The translations under genes and the position numbers were made by a program. Shown piece after piece: positions 25,190 through 37,000 of a DNA stretch of 64,000 nucleotides; within the stretch, counting starts at the first letter, position 1; each line of letters begins with the position of its first letter. The notes beneath the pieces are model-generated. The model worked only from the letters and a program-made list of their open reading frames with translations. It did no database searches and was not told the DNA's origin. The DNA is from Eleginops maclovinus (taxonomy: Eukaryota; Chordata; Actinopteri; Perciformes; Eleginopidae), in assembly GCF_036324505.1 (NCBI RefSeq), contig NC_086370.1, positions 24,160,065 to 24,224,064 on the forward strand, given 5' to 3'.

Positions 25190-25521
25190 TGGGTTCTTCC
25201 TGCAGTTCTTCCTCCGGCCCTCTGGAGGCGGGAAAGCGTCTGGATCCTGTCCGCCATCAGAGAGCAGCAGCAGCTCGGTGAGAGCGGACTCTCTCTGAGA
25301 CACCGTCTGAATAGCTGAGATTACGGATTACAGACTCTAAACTGAGCCTCCGGGGGTCAGGCTCCAGAGGAGACGGAGCTCCGAGCACCCGGATTGACAG
25401 AGGAGTTCTGCGGGTTTGTTGATGAGCTAACAGTTAGCCACTTAGCTTCCTGTGTTAGCCTGCTGTTTGTTATTTATCTGCTTCCGCAAGTCGATTGGCA
25501 GGAACCCTCCCCCCAGCCGAC
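25190..25521 (+). promoter_or_regulatory. Probable promoter / 5' UTR of the CSD-ZNF318 gene
   Basis: GC content rises (CCTCCGGCCCTCTGGAGGCG, AGAGCGGACTCTC) directly upstream of the proposed ATG at 25522. GTTAGC/GCTAAC hexamers cluster at 25428-25465, as they do near 63.2-63.85 kb. No clear TATA box. The start site cannot be fixed without transcript data. Confidence 0.4.
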
Positions 25522-26686
25522 ATGAGGCCCCCGGGCTGGGGCCCTGCTCCCCCCGGTGGATGGCCCATGCCGCCTGATGAGTGGCCCCCCCCCCCCTCCT
25601 GGAGGATGGGGCCCCCCTCCGCCGCGCGGCTGGGGTCCGGGACCCCCGTCTCCCCCCCCCGCCGGGTTGGGGACTCCACCACCCTCACCCCGAGGATTGG
25701 TTGCCCCCCACACATCCAGACGACTTCAGACGGCCCTTCCCCGAGGACTGGAGGCCCCCCCACACTGATTACTGGAGGCCCCCCCATCCGGAAGACTTTA
25801 GGTCCCACCACCCAGAAGACTTCAGACCCCCCCACCCAGAGGACTTCAGACCCCCCCACCCAGAAGACTGGAGACTTCCCCCGGGCTGGGCCCCCCACGG
25901 CTGGGGCCTTGAGCGCCCCCCCGACCTCTGGGGCCCAGAGCCTCTCCCCCCGGGCCAGGTGCCTCCTCTGGACCCCTCGGCCTATATGCCTGTGACTGTT
26001 CCTCCGGTTCCCCCACCCAGCTGCGTGCCCCCCCCTGGGTTCCAGGCCTACCCTCCCCCTGGCTGGATAGCAGAGGTGAGCCCCCCCCCTTTTAATTACA
26101 CTGTTTAATACCAGGTTTAGTTGAATACTCGATTCTGATTGGGCATTTTGCTGGTTGTTGCTAAGCACAATAATGACTGCAGTGTTTCCCACAGATCTGA
26201 AATTGATTGTGTTGGTAGCCTGCACTAGGGGGGTGGGCGTGGCCTTGTGCCGTGAAACCAGGGGTGTAGTGATATATTTATAATCACCACCTACGACTTG
26301 TGTATGCATGCACACGCACAATGGTGGCATTCCCCCCCAAACAGAAGCATGTACACAGGTTACTATATTTAAAGTGTGCAAATGTATTCAGTATCCTTTC
26401 CATGTCAACATGTTTTAAGTGGGGGTGGACCTAACATCCTCTAGTGGGGCCCGGGGTCATGCCTCCCATTAATGACCGTTGCTAAGCACATGAATGACCG
26501 TTGCTAAGCACATGAAGCAGGATCGGAGGTCAGAGCGGTCAGCAGTATAAATAACCTCTGTATGGACCAATCAGAATGGAGTATTTAACCAGGCCGTGTG
26601 ATGAGGCGCATTAACAGGAAGTGTTGTGTGTGCAGGCCGTGGCGGAGGAGCCCTTGCAGAACCCCCCCCCTGACCAGCCGGAGTGG
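25522..26686 (+). CDS. N-terminal Pro/Trp/Asp-rich exons, with two apparent frameshifts
   Basis: From ATG 25522 the frame reads [20 protein letters not shown]. At a run of 12 C (25585-25596) the sensible frame moves by one ([16 protein letters not shown]), and at a run of 9 C (25652-25660) it moves again to [16 protein letters not shown]. From there it stays open through [17 protein letters not shown] repeats (25760-25870) to the donor at 26076. One C too many in each run would restore a single frame, which points to homopolymer miscalls. Exon 26636-26686 adds [17 protein letters not shown]. The region is low complexity and probably disordered; I know no domain for it. Confidence 0.6.
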
Positions 26687-28023
26687 GTGAGTCCTGATGG
26701 AGTCAATAATAACAGCGTCTGACTCCAGACCCCCCCCCCAACCGGAGTGGTCGCTCTGTTTAGACTACCTGTAGTTCTTATCTTTTTAATCTGTTCCCAT
26801 GATCAAACCTTTAGTCTGATCATACATGATCCTCAAACGCTTTTAGAGATTAGAGGTCAGTTAAATTGACTTTATGTTTGTGCGTCTCTCACGACCAAGC
26901 CAACATTCCCAGGTAAGATCCTCCGGGAAAACAGACAAGCAGACGGGACAAACGACAGAAGGACAGGGAGATGGTCCAAGAAACGTCGAGGGAAGTGGGG
27001 GGATCCGAAACAGACTGAGAAGCAAGGCATATTGTCCACCTTCGCCCAGTATTCTGCTCTCTAATGTCCAGTCCTTGGAAAACACGATGGATGATATTAG
27101 GGCACGGATTGCCTTTCAGCGGGACATCAGAGACTGTAATATCTTATGTTTCACCGAATCCTGGCGGTCCCCTTCTATCCCGGACCACTCGGTCACACCA
27201 GCCGAACATTTTCATATTGCCCGCATGGACAGAACGGAGGAGTCCGGGAAATCCCAAGACGGAGGAGTTATTCTGATGACAAACAAGTAGTGGTGCGATC
27301 CGAGGAATATCACCGTCCTCTCCACTGGCTGTTCTCCCCATCAGGAACACCTGTCCATCTTGTTCCGTCCACATTACCTGCCCCGTGAGTTTACAGCAAT
27401 CATCACCATGGAGGTCTACATCCCTCCTCATGCAAACACAGACATTGCCATATCTGAGCTGCAGGAACTGATAAACTTGCAACAGTCTCGCCATCCGACA
27501 GCTGCCTTTATAGTCCTCGTTGACTTTAACAAAGCCAAACTTTCCCAGGGCCTGCCAGAATTCAAACAGCACATTCACTTTCCCACGCACATGTCAACAC
27601 ATTAGATCACCGTTATACTCTGTTTAAGGACAGTTCTAAAGCTGTTTCCTTGCCAGCTTTCGGTAAATCGGACCATTTGTCCATTTTCCTACTACCAAAA
27701 TATAAACAGAGGATACTGCGTGAAGCTCCTGTGACGAAGGTGGGCGATTTGGCCTAAAATTGATATTGCGGTATAATTTGAACTGTAGACAGTAGACGGT
27801 ATATATTGCGATATACTTTGGTGTGTACATTTCAATAGAACCGTTTCTGAATGGGTACCATCTGCCCATAGTAGAGGCATTCTCGCAGGAAGTTGTTTCT
27901 AAAGTATTAACATAAAATAGTCAAGAATGTTCCTTAAAACTGCAATTATAGAGAACATTACAGAACACTTTGTAACTTCACTTCCAAGCAGCATAAAAAT
28001 AAAACAAGGCTATGTACATTTCA

Positions 28024-28096
<73 letters not shown>

Positions 28097-31000
28097 TGAC
28101 ACCGGTTTACGGCAGATTTTTAGCCAAGAACACAAGCCTGTCCACATTCTCTGGCTTTAGTGCAGACCGGTGGCATGTAACACTGGAAGCCCGAATGTAC
28201 AAGTACTTCTGAGCCAGGCTTGCTACTCTGGGAAAATTAGCCTGGTGCAGCTTCCACCACTCTAATGGGTCAGCCTCTCCGTCCACATCCAGTGCCTGCA
28301 GGTAACTTTGTAGCTCTACTTCAGTGGCATCTCTGTCAGGGAGAGCAGCTGGGCCAGGAATGGATGCCTTTTTGAAAAAGCTGCCCAGACTGCGCTTAAC
28401 CTTCTTGGGCTCTCCAACTTCTTCAGCAGCTCCTGTACTGGCATGTGGGGGTGAATTTTTAACACATCTCTGGCCCAAGCTGTCGTTCCGTCCTGCTTTA
28501 AACAGTCTATCATTGTCCCTGTGCCCAAGAAAAGTACTCCATCATGCCTGAATGACTACCGTCCAGTGGCCCTGACATCAACAGTGATGAAATGCTTTGA
28601 GAAGCTAATACCTTCATCAGTGCCTCCCTGCCCATCTTATTTGACACTCTGACTCACCTGGATGAGGGAAGAGGGAATTATATGAGAATGCTGTTTATAG
28701 ATTACAGCTCGGCATTCAATACCATAGCTCCCCTCCACCTGATCCAGAAGATGAGGTCACTGGGAATCAGCACTCAAATGTGCAACTGGGTGCTCAGTTT
28801 CCTCACTGACCGGCCCCAGGTGGTCAGAGTGGGGGAGGTGTAAATTCAGGACCGCTGACCCTCAACACGGGCACCCCCCAGGGGTGCGTTCTGACTCTAC
28901 TGCTCTACAACATCTACATACATGACTGTCAAGCCTCCAGCAGTTCAAACTCCATCATCAAATTTGCCGATGACACTGTGGTGCTGGGTCTGATCACCGA
29001 ACCATGAGGTCCTCCCTCCCCACCCTGTAGGACACATACAGCAAGAGGGTGAGGGCAAGAGCCAGGAAAATCAAGCAAGATGCCTCCCACCCTAATGCAG
29101 GCCTCTTCACCCTGCTGCAGTCGGGCAGACGCCTACGCTGCCTCACAGCTAGGACTGAGAGACTGAGGAGGAGCTTTTTTCACAGGCAGTTAGACTGCTC
29201 AACTCCGGTGGACTATAACTGGCACTTTGCATAATACCTGCACACATTTCTTGCCACTTTTCTACATTTTAAACTATATTTATTGACTCTTTTTCTTATT
29301 TGACAGTTTTTAATAGCATTACCTCTTTAAGGAATGTCTGTTTTAAACTATTATTATTTATTCAGGTTCCAGTGATTTGCACAGTGACAGACAGAATGAT
29401 GGCCCCCTTTTAATTTCCCTGTATGTAAAATGTTCTTTTTGCAAACATGTGACCAATAAAACTTTGAACTTGAGGTAACCCTGCTCCTCTTGTGGTTCCA
29501 GATTAGAGCACTGATATCAGCCCCTGTCTCTGAGGCTTCGGGGGCCACTAAGGGCCCCTCAGAGGAGCCGACCCTCACTACAGCTGCTGAGCCGCTCGCC
29601 CCCCCGAAGCCCAGACCCGAACCCACCAAGACCAACAGAGCGCTCGGCCTTCTGGGAAAACGCACCTTTGACAAGTGAGTCCTTTCATACCTGCTCCTAT
29701 CCAGACTCTTCTTCTGTGGTGTTGCTCTGCGCCCTCCACTGGTATAATGGGAGGCTGTGGCCCAGTGGGAGAGTGTGCTGATCCTTGGGGGGGGGGGGGG
29801 GGGGCACACGATTAATCCCCACTGCAGTCAGCATGTCCTTGTGAAGATCCTTCACCCAAACGGCTCCTGGGGGGTCGTCCTCAGTACATGTGATGACTCT
29901 GTGGTTTTTGCAGGCCTCCTCCAGGGCGCTCCACGGGCATCCTCTCCTTCATCGGGGTGAGGGAAGCTACAGTTATTTCAACATAAAAGCTTTTTTAGTT
30001 TGAGCCCTTTATCTATTGGCTCTGTCGCACATGCAGAGACAGACATACTTAAAGCCCCCCCTCCCCTTCCTCTGTCTCAGCCCAGCTTCGGCTACATCGA
30101 GCGGGAGGATCTGGAGAAATTCAGCTTCAGCTTCGCCGCCTTCTTCGGAAACCCCAAAGCTCTGAGGCCGGGGGTCCGGGTCCACTTCACTGCCTGCAAG
30201 GAGAAGGTGAGCCCCCCCCAGTGTCTCTGTTGCTTTACATTGAACTCCAGAATACACACCATGTGTCTCCCTGAAACATCGTGAAGGTGTGTGTGCTGTG
30301 TGTCTCCAGCCAGGCGTCCTGATCGCCACGGATGTGAAGGTGGCGCCGGGGGGGACGGAGAACGTGGACACGGAGATCTACGAGGCTGTGGTCAGCCAGC
30401 CAATCCCAGAAGCTGAGGTCAGAACATCACTTCCTGTTTCCTGTTTCTATATGTAAACAGAGACGGGGTCCAGGGGGGATTTAAAATCAGATCCCTCACA
30501 ATCACTAGTTAGTCGTCACAATATTAAAGTAACTGATTACCTCCATATCAAATAAACAGCTACAAGACGTTTGTTTACTGAGGTTGATCCCGCATGTTGG
30601 AAGGTCTGGTGTTTGTCTCCGCAGCCCGGGAAGCGGCAGCTCCCAGGGAAGGTGTACGTGGACATCGGGCCGCTGAGGACCAGCCTTTCCTTCGAGAGGA
30701 AGGACAGCACGGTGACGCTGCTGCACAACGACCAGGTGCTCATCAACCTGCTGAGCGACATTGTGACAGAGAGGAGGGCGGCCACCAACATCAAGCCCAA
30801 GATCCCGTCCACCTTCAGCTTCACCAAGGAGAAGAGGGAGCAGGTCAGAGCTAGCCTGGGGGGTCTGGAGATGCTCCACACACATTCACTTCCACAGCTT
30901 CCTGTTGACCTCCTGCCGTTATCCACCAGAATCAGACTCTGACTAACACATTATTTACTTTTATCCCAATTCACAGATTTTCCAACAAAATATGTCAACT

Positions 31001-34000
31001 AATTATAATTTTTCAGAAAAAAAAATCATAATTCTTCGATTTTCAAAAGAAACATCTGAAATTAAAGTCTGAGATAAAGAAACAAAAGAATCTGAGTTTC
31101 AGAAATTCTAACAGGTTGTGATTAATCACAAGTTTAAAATACTAGTATTTACTTGTATTTTTGGGGGGGATAAAACAAATACATCATGTGTTTCAAGGTT
31201 TTATTGGTCATATGCACAGCAGATACAGCGTATATGTTGGCAATGAAAATCTTATGTCGCGTGCTCCTCCAACAACTCAACATGCATGGTGCAAAAGATA
31301 AATAAAGTAGTGCAAAAAGAGAGAAGAATATTTACAAAACACGGAGACTCTCCATTGTTTGCAGGTCGTCGTGGATTATTGCTGTCCACCAGCGTGTGGA
31401 GTTGGAATGAAGCGTGTGGAGTTGGAATGAAGAAATGCACGACAAACTGGTTAGAGGAGCCACAGTTGTTACGACAAACTGGTTAGAGGAGCCACAGTTG
31501 TTACGACAAACTGGTTAGAGGAGCCACAGTTGTTACGACAAACTGGTTAGAGGAGCCACAGTTGTTACGACAAACTGGTTAGAGGAACCACAGTTGTTAC
31601 GACAAACTGGTTAGAGGAGCCACAGTTGTTACGACAAACTGGTTAGAGGAACCACAGTTGTTACGACAAACTGGTTAGAGGAGCCACAGTTGTTACGACA
31701 AACTGGTTAGAGGAGCCACAGTTGTTACGACAAACTGGTTAGAGGAACCACAGTTGTTACGACAAACTGGTTAGAGGAGCCACAGTTGTTACCTCATTAT
31801 AAGATCTTAGTTGGGATCATTTCTTTTTTTTGTGATTTTTTATTGACATCAGTTCAACACTTACATACAAGATCTTCCTGTACAGGTAGATTGTATTGAT
31901 GTCTTTTTGTCTTTTGTCATAACAAGGTTTCCCCGCCCCCCTCCCCCTCCCAACCACCCTCCCCCCACCCCGCGGTCTGCTGAGAAAAAAACCCCCACAC
32001 AAAATGAGAATAAAACAAACTAAAACTTAAAAGGTAAAATCACACCTTGTCTAATCATCCGCTACAGAAATATTATCTGGTTCTTTTTCAATAGAGTTCA
32101 ACATATCAGAGATCTGCTTAGCTGCGTCTTTCCATAGGTCAATAGTTCTCCGTTTTGCATTGTTTATCCTTGCTGTAGAGAGCTCAAGTAGGACAATGTC
32201 CAAGAAATAAGCCATCCACTTCTGCATAGAAAGTGAGTGTGGGGGCAACCATCTCTGCACTATCCTTTTCTTGGCTGCTGTTGATCCTGCAAGCCAGACT
32301 TTTCTCTGTTTTCCAAACAGTTGAAGTTTGGAATCATCATTCAATAACCAGACAATGGGGTCAACCGGAATTGGACGGGCTATTAAATCACCTATAGTCT
32401 CTGCTATTTTGTGCCAAAATTCCTGTACTTCTTCACACTCCCAGAGCATGTGTAGAAAGGTCCCATTTTGTTCTGGTTTACAGAAAGTGCAGTGGGGACT
32501 TGGAATGACTTTTGTAATGTACCTTTTCTGAGGAGTCCAGTATGTCCTATGACAGATGTTAAAGTGAATCTGTTGGTGGTTTGGGTTTTTAGAGCAATGA
32601 AAAATGTTATCCCACACTGCTTCCCAGTCAATCATGTCGTTTTCAATGTTTAAATCTCGTTCCCATATTTGAATTATTGGAAGTTTCCCTGTAATTGCCT
32701 CCATCATTGTCTTATAGACGGTAGATGCCACTCTCTTTACTGGAAAGTAAAAAAATAACTTCCAAATGGGGTGTGTATCAGGTGAGGTTCCCCATGATAT
32801 ATCCTGACTTCTCAGGGCTGATCGTATGCATAAATACACATAGAAGGTTGTTCTAGGGATCAAATTTGGTTTTAAGTTCTTCAAAGCTCAATAAACCTTT
32901 TTCATCAACAATATGGTCCAATGTATACACACCCCTCTCACTCCAGGGTTTACATGTAAAGGGTTTATTACCAGACTAAGTGAGAGTTGTGCCATAAAGG
33001 TGTATTATGCCATTTATTTGTGTGGCCCAAAATTCCCTCTGCATGTCTAAGATTGGATATTGTGTTTGTGATGATGGGGCCATAGCTTAAAGAACATTTT
33101 TTCCGACTAGCACATGCAAAGGCTAAGTCCTCTATTCTTACAGGATGAATAAGTTGTTTTTCTATATCTTTCCAAGGAACAGTGGCTAAGGGGTCCATCC
33201 ATATCTTAAGAGCACGTAACTGAAAGGCCAGATTGTATATTTTAAAGTTGGGAAGAGCTACTCCTCCATTACTTGTGGTGCGTTGCAAAGTTAAAAATGT
33301 CAGTCTGGGTTGTTTATTGTTCCAGATGTATTGTCTGATAAGTGAGTCAAGTCTTTTCCAGTATTTTCCAGGTGGTGCTAGAGGGATCATTGCGCTCAAA
33401 AAATGAACACGGGGCAGAATATTCATTTTAACCACCGCTACCCTGGATCTGAATGATGCTGGTAGTGCAGCCCAGTCTTTCAAATCTCTCTGCACATTGT
33501 TTAACATAGTCTCATAGTTGTCTTGGACAATTTTATTCATAGAAGTATGAATTCTGACACCCAGAAGTGATTTTGTTTTGTAATGGAATTGGGTGATTAA
33601 CTGGCCCATTAACTGGTACGTTGTTTAGTTTAAGCATATTAGATTTTTCCCAATTGATTTTGTAGCCAGAGATTGACCCAAATGTGCTGAAGATTTGTAG
33701 AATTTTAGGTATGGAGTCCTCAAGGTCGGATATAAACAGTAGGATGTCATCGGCAAATAAGGATATTGAGTTGTCACATGATTTGAGTGGGTAATTGCAG
33801 ACTTTGTTTTGTCTTATAGTTTGGGCCAATGGTTCCAGGGAAAGTGCAAATAGGAGGGGTGACAGTGGGCATCCCTGTCGGGAGCCACGTTCGATATGAA
33901 AGGGCAGTGAGTGTAGACCATTGGTTGAAACAATAGCAGTTGGGTTTGCATATAAAGTGCGCACCATGTCTATGAATTTTGATCCAAGACCAAGTTTCTC

Positions 34001-37000
34001 CAGTACTTGCCATAAATAATTCCACGACAGGCGGTCGAATGCTTTGAAAGCGTCTAGAGATAAAACTGCTGAAGGAGTTGTGAGGTTTTTAGCTTCATTA
34101 ATTATGTGTAACAGTCTGCGTATGTTGTCTGCTGCATGGCGGTTGGGTATGAAGCCAGTTTGGTCGGGATGAACTAACTTCTCAATGACACGCTCCAAGC
34201 GCAGTGCCAGCACCTTGGAAAACAGCTTAATATCCGTCCCCAGTATTCTCACAATGTTTCGGATCTTTGCCTTTTTTGGGTAAGACTGATATTAGTGCAG
34301 TATTTGCTTGCTGGAGAAAAGCGCCTCTCTCCATAGCTGATGTTAAAGCTTGTAGAATTGTAGGTCCAAGTATGTCAAAGTATTGCAATAATAGTTCTGA
34401 TGGGATTCCGTCTAAACCTGGAGTTTTGCGCTTCTTAGCATCCTTCAAGGCAGTTTTAAGTTCCTCTAGTAAGATTGGTTGGCCCAGTTCTTCTGCCTCA
34501 TCTGGACTTAGACAAGGTAGTTCCAGATTTTTAAGAAATTCTTGACCCTGCGCTGTGTTGGAATTGGTTGGGCACCGGTACAATTCTGAATAAAAGGACT
34601 TGAAGGTGGTGTTAATATCCTGGTAGTTTGTTGATATGCCGTTCTCTGTGAATATGCTATTAATTGAGGCCCTGGATTCATTTTGTTTTAGCTTAAGAGC
34701 AAGTAGTTTACTTGGTTTGCAGCCATTGGAATAATAGTTTTGTCTTACTCTATGCATTAAAAATTCAGCTCTTCTTCTCAGTAAATCATTTAGTTCTGCT
34801 CGGTTTGTTAAGTGGGCATTATGCATTGTTCTACAACATGTGTTTTTAAGTTTGTGCTCCAATGATTGACACTGTTCCTCCAATTCTTTAATCCTTTCTT
34901 GTCTTTTCCTTTTTAAATGGGCTGAAAAGGAGATGTAAAATCCCTAATAAACCCCTTTGTGGCTTGCCATACATATGATGGGTCTGTAGTTGAAGCTGTA
35001 TTAATTTCTAGAAATTCGGCTATTTTTGCTTTGAACTCTGTGTCGAATTCTGAATTCTGAAGAAGGGATGTATTAAATTGCCATCTTCTAGATTTTTCCC
35101 TTGAACTATTACAGTTAAACGTTGATATTATTGGATTGTGATCAGATAAAATGGCTGGTTCCATAACTATAGATGGAAGCATTGGTCTCAGTTCAGTAGA
35201 GCATAGCATGTAATCAATGCCAGAATGTGTTAGGTGACGCGTGGAGAACAATGTGTAGTCTTTGCTAGTTGGGTTATGAAGTCTCCAAATGTCTGTCAAG
35301 TGCAGACTGTCCAATGATGTTTGAAACATCTCTGACACCTGTTGTTGAGCTTTCGTGTAGGTAACACCTGATCTGTCTTGTTTTAAATCCAGCACTGCAT
35401 TCATATCTCCTCCTATAATTAAAGAATATTCACTAACTGAGAGCGCAAGCAGCTCATTAGTTAATCTTGGGGAAAAAAGTGTCATCAAATATGGCTGGTG
35501 CATATACAGACACAAAAGCAGTTTTCCTATCACCTATGGTGGAACATAAGATGTTCTTCCAGTGGTGTCTTTGCTACATTTATCTATGGTAAGGCCGCAT
35601 TTCCTTGATATAAGTATAGTGGAGCCCTTGGTCTTAGTATTATCACTAGATGAAGCCACTACTTTGTAATATTGATTTTGTAGACGCTTCACATCTTTCT
35701 GGCGCAGGTGTGTTTCTTGTATGAGCGCTATGTCTATACGCTTTCTCTTTAGAAGATCCAAAAACTTGTGACGTTTGACTGGGCTATTGAGACCTCTAAT
35801 ATTAACTGACATAACAGAAAGTTCAGCCATTTTCCAAATGGTGCTGTAGATTGACATGTACTCTATCTGACTTTTCTACTAAAAGGACTTTAATGCCAGA
35901 CTGTATAGCTAGAAAAATAAGCAAGGTGTGACAAAAACATAAAATATAAAATCCCCCTTTCCCCCCGAGACCGCAACACCCCCCATACAAGAATAAGATA
36001 CGTGGCCACATCAAACGCAGTTAACGCTATTCCCAGCCCACCCCCCCCCCCCCCTCCACCACGTAACAGAAAGAAGAAAAAAATATATCCACAGGTCTTG
36101 TGGTTTCCACATATTAAACAAGCAGTTACAGTAGGTAACATTTTAGGCTATTTAAGTTGCAAAAGTAGCCTAGATCTAACATTTACAGAACAGGGTTAAG
36201 CCCTCTACGGGGAGTAACTGAAGTGAATAAAGTCTGCAGCCATATTAAAGCATAGCCTGATGATCACCGTTTACTTGTCATTTTGTCCATTCAGCTCGGA
36301 ACGTTACTATTGCGTCTGTACTTGCATATCCTCTCCAATCACTACATCACACCACAATCGTTCAGTTCTCATTCCACATTAGGTGAGTCTGGTCGAGTTT
36401 CGTAGGCCTACGGATCTTCTTGCAGCATCTCCGATGAGGTAGTCTCTCCCTCCGGGCGTCTGCTCACACTCGGCAGATGATCCGGGCACGGTTGCTTCTG
36501 CGTGTCTGTGTCTCTTGCGTAGTCCTCCTCGCCCAAGTCTACACAGAAGTCTTCAGCTTCTTTGGCCGTCTCGAATAATAGCTGTTGTCTTTTATGGGTC
36601 ACTTTTAATGTGGCAGGATAGATGAGGAAGTTTGCGATCCCTTTCGCATATAGCTTACTTTGTACCCTCACAAACTGTTGACGTCTCTGCATGGTGTACG
36701 CACTGTAGTCTGCTTTAAAGCGGATCGTTGCCGTTGTATTGTCCTTAATTGGCCCGGTTTTCTGTGCCTCTCTTGCCCCGTTGAGAATTGTTTGTCGATC
36801 TTGGTATCTCAGGCATTTGAAAATCATGGTGCGAGACCCCGAGTTTCTCCCCTTTCCTTTCGCATAAATTCGATGTGCCCTCTCCAGTTCAATGATGGGT
36901 CTGTTTTGTAGAGTGGGTATCCACACGGGTAGCTGTTGTTGCAGGAATCCGATGGGATCGTTTGCCTCTCGACCCTCCTCGAGCCCTGTGATGCGAATAT

